Assembly (NCBI RefSeq): GCF_013373865.1
Contig: NC_050467.1
Span: forward strand, 18,560,996 to 18,624,995
DNA from: Monomorium pharaonis
Lineage: Eukaryota > Arthropoda > Insecta > Hymenoptera > Formicidae
DNA: 64,000 bases
Direction: 5' to 3'
The position numbers and the translations under genes were made by a program. Position 1 is the first letter of the stretch; each line of letters begins with the position of its first letter. The notes beneath the pieces were generated by a model that worked only from the letters and a program-made list of their open reading frames with translations, searched no databases and was not told the origin of the DNA. Of the stretch, positions 27,006 to 37,808 are shown one piece after another.

Positions 27006-29139
27006 GAAAATTCTCATAATTTACTTTTCAATAATTATGTTGATTTTTTAATACTTTATACTAATGAAACATTTAACTTTTAATCACATTTTTAATTTAA
27101 TCATTTATTTGCTCAATCTTTTTTGTAAGTAAAAAAATGTCAGTGTTAAATAATAAAAGTGCAAGAAAAAATGAGACTCTATGAATAAATATGAGTATTT
27201 TTTTACGCACTAGATTTTGTAACAAAAGTGTGATAAAAGACGCGCGTTTACATAATATGAAATAGGATACGAATGATGAAAACTTGATATGCCTTTATCT
27301 TAGTGTATGCCACTACCGACATTACTCACGATTGACGAAGATACAAATAAGTTTAAACGACTGCAAGAGGAAAATGAAACTTTAAGGCAACGGTTGAGCG
27401 AATCCGTCAAGATAGAAAGCATATCGGATGTGAACCCAGGCCCAACGCCTCAGCACCCCCCTCTTATGGATGATTTTTACATTATTGCTCAGTACGTTTA
27501 TATTAGCTTTCGTCAAAAAATTCTATATTTTAATAAAACTATTAATATATAATTGATATATAATATCGATTTATAAATAATAGAGAGTCGCCGTTACTGG
27601 AAAATCCAAAGACGTTGAGGAATCTCATACGGAATATTGGCGGTGGGTCCAGTCCAATCTTAAGTAGGAAGCCTGTAAATGTTAAAAAGAATGTGGAGGC
27701 TGAAATGATCTCAACTAAACGGACAAACACAAAAGGACGGGTGAATTCGATTAGTAAGTCCGAGGCAGTCGCCAAGAGAAGCATCAGCTGTGATTCGAGA
27801 TTAAATAGTTCTAGAAAAAGAGACTCTTCTATGGACACTGCTATCGAGAGAAAGACTAAGGAAAAAATAGATTCCAGTTATATTCTTTTAAGTCAGGTTA
27901 AAAAGCATTACTAATCTCGGGAATTTTCTATTATTAATTACATCACAATCGTCTTTGTACAATAACACGTAACATTTGCAGGAGGAATATACCGAGCATA
28001 AAACCTCTATAATTCAATGTAAAAGCAATGCGAGTGGCTCATATGTCGCGACGGGCGACGCCGACGGTGTTATCAAAGTATGGACGCCGATTCCTTCACC
28101 AAAGTAAGAAACTTATTCATATAACTTTCCTTATTAATGCAAACTCAATAATATTCTTGTTATTATTTATATAATAATTATAATTTTATTATCAATTCTT
28201 ATTTATATTTGTATTATATTAGGACTGTTACTACGTTTGCCTCCGCCACGGCGATTTCTAACAAAGCTATCACTTCGTTGGACTGGATATCGAAAAACGA
28301 ACGCTACTTTCTGCACGGCGATAACAACGGTTTGATCCAATTGCACGATACGCGAGATTGCAAAACACTATGGGATATCCAGCACGAGAATTCGCGGATA
28401 GTTACTTTAATGTGTAATCCGACGGAATCGACGTTCGTCTGTTCCGTATCGAACGGCAATGAGGGCAAACTGTTGCTGTACGATATAAAAACGAGAAAGC
28501 TCGAGAGAACATTACCGTTGGAGCAGAGCGTAATCGCTTTATGTTCCGCTTTTAATCATAACGGCCAACTACTTATCACGGGATTGTCCAATGGCAATAT
28601 ATTGATACATGACATGAGGCGAAACGAGATAATAGACAATCTCAACTGCCATTCTAGCCCAATAATTGATATAGAGTTAATTAATGACTTTACAAACATA
28701 TGCGCCCAAAGTGAGGATGGTAAGCTGTGCCAGAGGAGTTTAAATCACTTCGGGAAGGTCTTGTGGGAGACCAAGATTAAAATCGAAAAGAACCCCGTTC
28801 ACGGAAAACTATTTACTTTCGATCAGAGCGGCAATTACATGTTACTCTGCACGCAAACTGGAGGAAATATATACAAGGTACACATTATATTCAAAATGTT
28901 TTATGCTTAAGTATATGCAAGATATCAATTATAGATACATTATATAGAAAAAGTTATTCTGATATATACGTGATCTGTTTTTGCGTTAGATGCCACCGGG
29001 CCCGCAAGGAAAAATTTTAGAGCTTGGAGGACATAAGGGTACTCTATGTTGCGACTGGTCGACTGCCAATCAATCTGGAACTTGTATAACCGGGGGTGCG
29101 GAAGGAAAGGCACGAGTTTCAACCCTACTTTCACCATGA
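25936..29139 (+). CDS. WDR91: WD repeat-containing protein 91 (WDR91)
   Basis: Exons: 25936-26055, 26339-26603, 26683-26798, 27304-27491, 27584-27896, 27982-28103, 28223-28877, 28990-29139. All junctions keep phase and give 642 residues, somewhat shorter than the vertebrate protein. WDR91 acts with WDR81 on endosomes, restrains the Beclin 1/PI3-kinase complex and binds Rab7, promoting early-to-late endosome conversion. Visible features: the N-terminal helical segment YVDELVKEYLLFRGF typical of the family; a short coiled coil around EENETLRQRLSES; a Ser/Lys/Arg-rich linker; and C-terminal WD repeats such as ATGDADGVIKVW and ITGLSNGNILIHDMR, ending GGHKGTLCCDWS and GGAEGKARV. The intron between exons 3 and 4 holds a (GT)31 microsatellite. 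The gene is convergent with SUPT3H, 632 bases apart stop to stop. An AATAAA lies only six bases after the stop and another at 29615-29620. Confidence 0.93.
26940..27001 (+). repeat. (GT)31 microsatellite in WDR91 intron 3
   Basis: An uninterrupted GT dinucleotide run of about 62 bases, by far the longest simple repeat in the window. It is intronic and likely to vary in length between individuals. Confidence 0.97.
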
Positions 29140-29771
29140 TATAGAAATAAAATTAGCATTTGTGTAAATTCATAAGACAAATGGTTACTGATGATATTAG
29201 TTGAAGATCTTGTAGATATTTATTTTATTCACTATATTAAACTCGTGTGAATGATTGTAGTTTAAAGTATGTTATTAGATTTTAAGACATTACACTGTAT
29301 TATCAAAACGTTGGTAATTCGTGTAAAGAAAAAAGATTCAAATATTTTATGAAAAGTACAATGTATCTCTGGTAGTAATTACAAATAGTAATAACCGTCT
29401 TTTGAAAAGCAATCAGGGACTACCAAATGTAAAATGTACAGAGAATATTATAATTATTTTAAAGAGGATCATAAATCTCTACGATTAATTATTATATGAT
29501 AATTTTACTCGTTTTTATAATATAACGAAAGAAAAGTGGTGAAAGAACAATACGGTCTCATGTATAAAGTTTTGATTTAGGAAAATTAATTGTACAAAAA
29601 ATCAAGAAAATGTCAATAAATACCAGTCAATTTTAGTATTGCACATATCTGTACCATTTCCTTGGCTCTTTTTTGCAAGTGATAACTTATAGGGTGGATT
29701 ATCTTATTGCTTTGATGCTTTTTTCAAAGTGATTAATTTATATTAAGCTTCTTACCTTTAGACTTTTGCAT

Positions 29772-31936
29772 TTAACATGAAAGGAGTTTCAAATGTGGTC
29801 TTCTCATAGACCATCTATTAAATGGACCTGTCATGTCTAGCTGTGGAGACCAATACCTCCTAAGGGCTTCAGTTATTTCTGAAGGAGTCAAAGCTTTCAT
29901 TACGAAATTCTACAGAGAAAAAACGATATATATACATATTATGTTGATTTGTGTTAATACGAGTTTTTATAATTATTTATTACAACTTAATACATACCTT
30001 GTTATGATAACGTTTGAATGTGAATGGATTGACATAATTGAGTCGTTGCCGATCTATGGCATCGCCGTGCATTTTACCCTGATCTTGTCGGACTAAGAAG
30101 GCGAGATCAACAATTTGAGCAACCGTTTCGTATGCAAGGTAAGATAAGATTGTGTATGCTTGCTTCGACATAGTAACATCGCCTATAATTAAATATAATA
30201 ATAAATATAATTAAAATGTGACAATGTATTGATAATTTTAATTGATAATTTTAATTAAGGTACCATCTGAGCAAATCCAATCGCTGAATTTGTGGCGATT
30301 TTTGTTTGCAAAAGATACACGACGCGCCTTGCTGAATTTCATGTAATGCGTTTCATCCATGGATTTTGATGCAATATCTGCGCGAATGCATCTGCGCCGT
30401 TTAACGTCATCCATGGAGGCTGAATTTTCTAGAAGTTCACCCGTATTGTCAATCTGTTCCAAAAAACTTTGAAACGGCACTTTTTTTGTAGTATTATCCA
30501 CTTGTTCAGAATCTATAATATTTTGCGGCGTATCATTCGCCATAAGTTTCTGAACCGAGCATCCTAATTCTTTGATTCCTGAAAGAAGAAATATTTTTTA
30601 TTCTAAATAAATTGTTTAAAAATACTTAAGTTCCAATATTTATATATTTAACTTAAATACACATAAATACTTGAACTAAAGAAGTTTAATCAAATGTTGC
30701 GTACTTACCAAGATATTTCACAAGGCGTTGAAGCTTAACTTTGTCTTTACGTAATAAAAAGAGAAGGTCCTCTCCATTGATAGTATTGTTCTTCTTTGAA
30801 CCAGATCGTCTCTCTGCAATTTCACAAGCTTTTCTAACAATTGTTTTCATTTGTTGCAGCACAACATCTTCTATGATCTTTGCTGATTCAAACAATGGTT
30901 CACTGCTGTCACCAAACCCATGCATCATCTGTCGAATTTCTGTAACCATTCAAATTTTATTAAAAAGTAGACACCATAAACGTGCGCCTTGCATGTGTCA
31001 TTTAACTTTTTATTTTTTATTTTATAAAAATAAATTACAATGATAATTGTATAGATAACCATCTATACAAGTTTGGTAGCTATCAAAATTCAATTATAAT
31101 GACAGCTACTTTCGCAACATAAAGTAAGCGCAGCAAGAGAATCAACATTGCGGGAGGCAACAATCACTTCGAGAATTGTGACTATATATAACGTGTATTT
31201 TTTAGAAAAAGGATTTAACAAATAAAAAAAAAACAAGTTTTTTGGTCAAAATTTAGTGTCCAATATAATATTTTCTACATAAATTTGCCTAATAATATTT
31301 TGTACATAAATTTTATACATTTTTCAATTCTGTAATGCAGCAATAATTTTGTTAATCTTAAAACCCAATTCTAAATAAAGTTGAAATAGTAATATCATAA
31401 AATAACTTGATAAACAATTTAATATTAATAATAATACTGACTATCTTAAGAGATAGTAAAAGATATCATTCCAGCCAAAGTTCAAACCTATGAATTTCTC
31501 TACTTTCCGAGATAGATGTCTTTTTATGAATTTGATCACTAAGGCATATGACATTTAACGTAATATAATCATCAGTAATTCAAGATTTTAGATTTATTTT
31601 ATGTAGAACATGATTAATAATATTACAGTCTCTTAATAATACTTAATAATAATAATACTTAATATAAAATTATTGTTAACAACAATGCAATAATTAGATA
31701 ACAGTCAAGAAATATGTTCATTATTTATTTGGCATTAATTTATTATTGTTCGTGTTAATTAATTTTTTTTTTAGGATTAATAATTATAAGACAGCGAAAA
31801 TATGCTTTTTTGTGTATTTTTATTGTGTGTACACATCTAAATTGAGTATCTAACCTTATAAATGCAATGAGCACTCACCCTGAGTGTAATTCAGTGATTC
31901 GGTATCCGGCGGTTTAAAAAATGACGCTTCTGCCAT
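29772..31936 (-). CDS. SUPT3H: SAGA subunit Spt3 homologue (SUPT3H)
   Basis: Exons in transcript order: 31936-31879, 30939-30709, 30578-30264, 30182-29998, 29909-29772. Phases agree throughout and give 308 residues, close to the vertebrate protein. Spt3 is a histone-fold subunit of the SAGA coactivator and helps deliver TBP to promoters. The N-terminal histone fold (EIRQMMHGFGD, IIEDVVLQQM, then EDLLFLLRKDKVKLQRLVKYL) is clear. The middle has FLEQIDNTGELL and the basic KFSKARRVSFANK. The C-terminal fold has AILAYLAYETVAQ-type sequence (here SYLAYETVAQIVDLAFLVRQ) and ends with ALTPSEITEALRRY. The last exon's acceptor was placed at 29910 because the nearer AG would bring in a stop. It shares its 3' flank with convergent WDR91. 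Confidence 0.93.
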
Positions 31937-32055
31937 TTTTACTTGTTTATGTCATTACTTTATCAAATGACAATGGATATGTAAAATGCTTGAACAAACA
32001 AGAATAAACAGACAACACTTATGAACGCACAATCTAATTTGGGGCTACGCTGTTT

Positions 32056-32087
32056 TGCGCATGTGCGACGTGCGACGATACGTCATC
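32056..32087 (-). promoter_or_regulatory. NRF1-like and CRE-like motifs upstream of SUPT3H
   Basis: TGCGCATGTGCG at 32056-32067 resembles the NRF1 palindrome GCGCATGCGC, and TACGTCATC at 32079-32087 resembles a CRE/ATF site. They sit about 120-150 bases before the SUPT3H start codon inside a small CpG-rich patch, as expected for a TATA-less housekeeping promoter. Function is inferred. Confidence 0.4.
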
Positions 32088-32286
32088 AGTAACGTGCCGT
32101 GCAGATGAAAAGAGGTATTATTTTCCGACTATTAAAAATATTAAAATACTTTTAAAAGTTATAATATATTTAGTTATTGTATATACAATTATTATCTATA
32201 ATATATATGTAAAAAATATTTTTTAAATTTAACATTTTTTAATAAGTTACAATAAAAGGGGAACAGGAAAAAGGAAAAGGATTTTA

Positions 32287-32388
32287 GGCAGGATCTATAT
32301 AAGATTGATCGAGGAGATCACAATAAGGTAATTACCTTATTTATCTCTTTACTGTATAATCTCCTTGATCAATCTTATAGATCCCGCC
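32287..32388. repeat. Short inverted-repeat (MITE-like) element with central palindrome
   Basis: The arms 32287-32318 and 32359-32388 are near-perfect reverse complements (GGCAGGATCTATATAAGATT against its partner, one indel and few mismatches). Between them is a perfect 20-base palindrome at 32322-32341 (AATAAGGTAATTACCTTATT). It has no coding capacity. The structure suggests a miniature inverted-repeat element; the target-site duplication is not clear. Confidence 0.6.
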
Positions 32389-33057
32389 ATATTCGTTTGC
32401 TGTCAAGAAATGTGCATATATGAATTTATGTTACTGATATACGTACTATACATAAATTAAGCTGTTTGCAACGTATTTCGAATCCCGCTCCAGACCTTTT
32501 TGTGACTTATCAGTAGTTAGGTCTAATTTGATAGATCAGATCTTTTATTTCATAAAAAGATCTAACAGAAAAAAAGTATATGTAAAACCGAACGCATAAG
32601 AAATATTTAAATGTTTTCATACAGCATTATTTTGAAAGATTATTGCATCCACATTGCAAAATCTTTCACTACAATGGTGCAATATTGTAATTTATACACT
32701 ATGAATTGTTAATGCATTATATATTGTTGTTGAATTGCAGCAACGATCAATAAAATGTCTTTTTGCTTTTCGGAAGATTGCAACAAAACATCATAGCAGC
32801 ATTGCAGTACAATGAATGTGCAATATTAATGCAATGTTGCTGTATTTATCAAATAATAGTTGCTTTCGGTAATGGAAAGAGTTACGAGGCGCTAAGCCTT
32901 CTTTCGAACGACGGGTGGTATGCGGTGACAATGCGGCAAGGGGGATCGTATTGTTACAAATGTTTATAAAATTGTCAATTAATTTATTATATAAAAGTAT
33001 ATTTAGTAGTTTTAGGATATCCTATAATATAAACACTTAACTTCTAAAATCTAAGCA

Positions 33058-36000
33058 CTACGATGACGTTGAATTGAAAGCAGGATTTTCTTTCCATGGA
33101 GTAAAGGAAGGTCCTGGTATATCTTCACATGATACCATAGGATTATCAGGACTAACGGAATGCATAACTCTCATCTGAGCGCGCGTGATTCCGTCAGAAC
33201 AATCGCATATTAACTTTGCCAGTGAACTCTTGCGTATCTCTGTGAGCTGATCTGAAATTTTTGTAAATGTCACAATTTTTGTCGTTTTTTATTTTTATCT
33301 AACGCATTTCAGATTTTGGTAATACAATAAATAGTATTTTATCATATTTAAAAAAACTTATATCAAAAGCTTATATTAAAAACTGTTATCTAATATTTAA
33401 TGGCATATTTATTTCTTCAATACATATATTTCTTTTTTAATCGTGGCTGTGATAATCATAAAATTAATTCTCACTGCAGTATCACAACTTTAAATGGTTT
33501 TTTATGAAATAAATTTTGTATTTTAGTAAAATTTATAAAATTGAAAATTTAATTTCAAACTAAAATTCTACGCAAAAGAAATGTTTCTTAAAACAAATAA
33601 TTTGTACTACGAATTTAAAACTTTCGTAAGCGAAGGATGAACGAACTTACATGTGTTAAATATATGAATGCTTAAACTATTAATTTTTTCGTGCAAAATT
33701 AAAAAACTAGTGATAACTTTTGCTGAAGAGTATGGTTACTTATTAATTTATTTAAAAAAATAAAGTTTATATAAATGCAACAGAATTTACCATACCTTCC
33801 GTGAAAGGATACGGTTGTTCGGCAAACTCGTACCAAAAACGATCCCCTTTCTGCAAACGATCGAACTGATCAAGAATCAAACACGTAAACGTAGGTCCAA
33901 TCAAGCTGTCCGATTCCGGTATTTCTGCTAACGCGCCAGTATACAAATCTATGTCGCCGACAGTCTCATATAGCATTGATATCTCTTCCAGAGCTTGATG
34001 ATCTAAATGGCCTTCGAGATCGCTAAAATTTCCCACCTTTCCTAGACCGCAATATTCCCGCCATATAGTGTACCCCGGTAATCCGTGATCCCGTCCTCGT
34101 TGGATGTTCAACGACACCAAATCAAGACCACACGGTACCGTAGAATTGGCCATGGGGTCCTCAAAGAGATGATTGGTCAGCTGCGAAGTTATGTGCGTGG
34201 AGTACCTCTGAATAACGTTGGTTGTGGCCGAAGTGATCGAACGCCTCATGCCATCCGCGGCATAAAGGCTGTAGGGATTGAAGAGCATCCTGTGCAGCTC
34301 CATATAAGACGGTGTATCCTTCTCAGCATCCGTCATTTTCATCAACCCTGGTATTAAGGTGTGAGCGAAGCGAAAAGCCGCGGCCGCGAAGTGATTGGCG
34401 ATCGTCGGGTCGTTCTCCAGCTCGTCCGAGTCGTGCGCCCGCTTTTTGTAGCCCGACGTGAGAGGCCTCAAGCCGTGCTTATTCATCCTCTCGTCGCCCA
34501 GGACAACAGGTAGAAATTCGCGATAAGTGATGTGTTGCAATTGAGCGCCGACGATACGGCGCGTTTCCTGATAGAGCTTCTCGTCGCTCCAAGAGGGATT
34601 GACTCTGGCCAATTCGTTTGCGATCTTGTTGTGTTGCCGCGCCCAAAGAAGATGCATCGTGGTCAGATGCAGGTTCTCGTTCGCCCTGGCGTCACCCGCG
34701 GCAAAGCAATAGCGGCCACGGCGCCGCTCGGCTTCCCGATTGCAACCGTCATTGGGGTTTCTGCTCGGCGGCAGCAGGGTCCTATTGTCAGGTGTAAACT
34801 GCATCCTCAAACGACCACCGGAGAACTCGCGCAGGTCGCGAGCAGTCTCGTTGTCGGAGCCATAAACAGTCGAGCCGTCGATGAAGGCACTGACCTAAAC
34901 ACAACTTTATCTGTAAAATCTCCTTCCAGTTTCGAGATCACTTTTGACAATTGTAATAATTTGTTGTAAATTCATGTTATAAACAAACCATACAAACGCG
35001 ATTTGAATCACCTGGTTGAGCTGTTCTCTAGGGCCGAGTTTGCATCGCGGGGCCGGCGCCGATCTCACAAAGTCCATGCAGGTTCTACCGGTCAGATCGT
35101 GCACAGGATCGCCGGCTTCCATTCGCACGGGAAAACATTCGGGATGTTGTCTTCCTGACGACGGCGGGCAGCACGCTATGGAACTCCCGTTGACACCCTG
35201 ACTGAGCGCGGTCGCGGTGATGTCGTGGTCCAGGAATTGACCAAACACCGCCAGCATCACCGTGAAGGACGGATTACTGCTGGCCGAAGGTTTGTGCACC
35301 TTCAGACTTATCTCCCTGGCGGAGGGTAATTCCTTTCCGGACCGTGCCTTACGAGGCGACTCGATTCCATCGGCGTAATCGGGCGGCAGAGCTCTTCGAA
35401 AGGGCATCATGCTAGTGCCCCATCCTCTCGGCCGATTGCAGCTGCCGTCGATAGTTCGATACTTGCCGGTTTTACAGGTGTGATCATCAAAATACCGTTT
35501 GCATACAGTTTTCGGTAACCACCCGCTGTCGAAGAACGTAATCGATCGCCGACGGTTCATCATGAGTGGACCTCAAATAGAAAAATATCAATGAAAATAT
35601 AAATCTATTTAAAACCAAAAACATATCGTAATTTTCAACTTTTAATAATAATTTTAATTGTTAATACATAAATATTAATTTAAAAAATTAAAGTCGTACT
35701 TGAAACGATCTGCAGGATGATAACCGAGAAACTGCAATAGCTATTTTATTGTACAATAAGTTTAATAAAATTAAATAAATTAAATGTTATACTGAAAAAT
35801 GTATGTTTTATATCAGCATCAAACAAAAAAAATTTATATATAAATTTGTAAAAGTTAATATTGTAAAAAAAGATTAACAATTTGACTTGTTATACGGCTT
35901 GGTGATTTTTGGAATAATATTTTTTTAAATACTTTTTATTTTATACATGGCACATGAAATTATATTATAAATATAAGCCATCTAAAGCAATGTTAACAAT

Positions 36001-37808
36001 TTAATTTATAATTGTACAAAGTGTTCGGTAAGTAATACTTTATTTTATAAAATTTTTTAAGTCATATTTACTTACATATCTATCTATATAAATAAAAATG
36101 TATAATGTATGTTACTCATCTAAGATCTCCGTAAGTTATTCACCGATTGCTTTGAAATTTTGACACAACGTTGCTTTCGTTACCGGTCGTGTTCTTATGG
36201 GGTACGAGGAAAGACCGGGAGAGACCGGGAGAGACCGGGAGAGACGGGGAGAGACCGGGAGAGACGGGGAGAGACGGGGAGAGACCGGGAGAGACGGGGA
36301 GAGACCGGGAGAAACGGGGAGAGACCAGGACAGACGGGTAGAGATGGGGAGAGATGGGGAGAGACGGGGAGAGACCGGGAGAGACGGGGAGAGACCGGGA
36401 GAGACGGGGAGAGACCGGGAGAGACGGGGAGGGACCGGGAGAGGCGAAGAATGTTTCTATTGTGTTTAAATTAAAGTAATAAGAAAAATAAAGATGGCTA
36501 TTATTTTATTGAAAAAAGGAACTTATTTAAAACAGTCTTTTGAATGGATTTCTAAATCCATGGCAACTTTTAGAAAAAAAAAGTTAGAAGTACGTGAATA
36601 AATGAATATTAGATTTATTAAAGATAGATAAATGCTTATTCAAAAATAAAATAAAAAGAGCAACAGTAAAGCAAGGCTCTTGAAAGTTAAATAACGAAAG
36701 CAAAGAAAATTTGAAAAAAACATAGCATAAGAATAGAGAGCCACAGCAACGCGTGGCAGGGAATAGCTAGTACATGATAAAATGGAACCTCACCTCATTT
36801 TCTCAATCATTTTTGTCGCCGCAATTTCACCTATTGCTGCTAAAGCAAGGGTACTAACATTGAAGCACGTGCTCACCGCCTGACGATGTCTAAATTCAGG
36901 GGATGAAGATGGTAATGGTGATTTCGCGGCAATTATATCCGCAGACAGGCGATCCTTCATCGCCTGTTCGCCAGCTCGTAATCCCTGCGTGTATTCTAAT
37001 TGGCTGAGACACTTTATTGAGGTGTTGACTCCTTCATTAGGTACCAGGACGAACTTGGGTTCGGCTGTGGCACTGGCGGTGCTGCTGAAGGCCGAGTGTG
37101 AGATGGATCCAAGTGCGAGTCCTAATCTCAGGGCACTACCTAAATTATCGAAAGACGTTGCGTTGTCGTTCATTTGCTGATTAGTGAAGTTGTTCATGGA
37201 GTGGCTCATTGAGTAGCTGACAGACACCACTAGAGCCATGGTAAAAACCACTCTGTAAAATTGTGAAGAATCGCATTAAAGAATCTAGCTTTCTGTAATA
37301 TGTGAAAATTTCCACACCGAATTTGTTTAATTATCCAATTCAATTTTTATTCTCACTCTATTAAAAAATTTTATAACTCTTAGATAGATAAATTTTATTT
37401 TGTAATCAATTAAATTGAATTCTAAATTGTTACTTTTTTTGTATACTTACTTATGATTTGTGCAGATTTTTCAGGTTTTACACTAATTTTATGCTTTATG
37501 TAGTTTTTATCTAAATATTCTAAATAAAGCATATAGTATGTGTCTTAAATAGATAAGATATAATCATTTTTTAATTTTGGAAATAAATAAATTTTATCAT
37601 CCTAATTAGAAATTTGTACAAAAAATTATGTAATATTTTTAATTTTATTTTGTATGCAAACCGCATGGACTTACATCAGGATGCCGCAAACGCAGCATTG
37701 GAATTGTCGCAGTCGCGTTCTTCGAGTCCTCAAGAGGCTGGCAAACTCGATGTAATCGGGTGAATCCGCAGATCTTCTTAGAGGCGTTCGTTCCGTGATA
37801 CCGCGCAT
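33058..37808 (-). CDS. Membrane-anchored animal haem peroxidase
   Basis: Exons in transcript order: 37808-37675, 37252-36794, 35731-35700 (tentative 32-nt exon), 35571-35012, 34894-33796, 33251-33058; about 825 residues. Animal haem peroxidases use hydrogen peroxide to oxidise halides or phenols. Visible features: a basic N-terminus (MRGITERTPLRR) followed by a hydrophobic segment near residues 38-57 (signal anchor or uncleaved signal); a helical spacer; then the catalytic domain. FGQFLDHD near 324 carries the distal His and an Asp for a haem ester link. DARANE near 465-468 carries the distal Arg and ester Glu. FRFAHTLIPG near 573 carries the proximal His. LNIQRGRDHGLPGY is the family signature. 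The active site appears intact. The size and anchor recall insect peroxidases such as Cardinal (ommochrome synthesis) or Pxt, but I could not decide which. Exon 1 is inferred from phase and its good donor; the 32-nt exon is needed to reconcile phases. Confidence 0.87.
35700..35731 (-). other. Tentative 32-nt exon of the haem peroxidase
   Basis: The exon before it ends in phase 2 and the exon after it begins in phase 1, so direct splicing would hit a stop (TGA) at once. This 32-base segment, flanked by ttgcag and gtacga on the minus strand, is the only segment I found that restores the frame. Confidence 0.5.
36211..36450 (+). repeat. 10-bp minisatellite, about 24 units, in a peroxidase intron
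   Basis: Tandem units GAGACCGGGA and GAGACGGGGA, often alternating, which suggests a 20-bp higher-order repeat. Ten bases per unit keeps all forward frames free of stops, so long Glu/Arg/Gly-repeat open frames here are artefacts. The flank at 36070-36180 (ATAAATAAAAATG and then ACCGATTGCTTTGAAATTTT) resembles dispersed insect repeats. Confidence 0.95.

Larger units (their letters stand above)
31937..33057. other. SUPT3H upstream region and intergenic DNA
   Basis: The first 200 bases hold the SUPT3H promoter (see the separate motif entry). The rest is AT-rich and contains a palindromic element at 32287-32388 and a stretch rich in TTGCAAT-type words at about 32630-32870. No coding gene is supported; the 68-codon frame at 32763-32969 has no family resemblance. 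Confidence 0.5.

Noticed and set aside
29880..29899. Nearer AG as acceptor of the last SUPT3H exon
   Set aside because: Splicing there gives CTT TGA, an immediate stop, whereas the upstream ctgtag at 29910 gives a continuous conserved frame.
32478..32500. tRNA B-box-like word (TTCGAATCCCGCTCC)
   Set aside because: No matching A box, acceptor stem or anticodon arm could be built around it.
36160..36474. Two long forward open frames encoding Glu-Arg-Gly repeats
   Set aside because: They are produced by the 10-bp minisatellite, which lacks stops in every forward frame; no start context or family resemblance.
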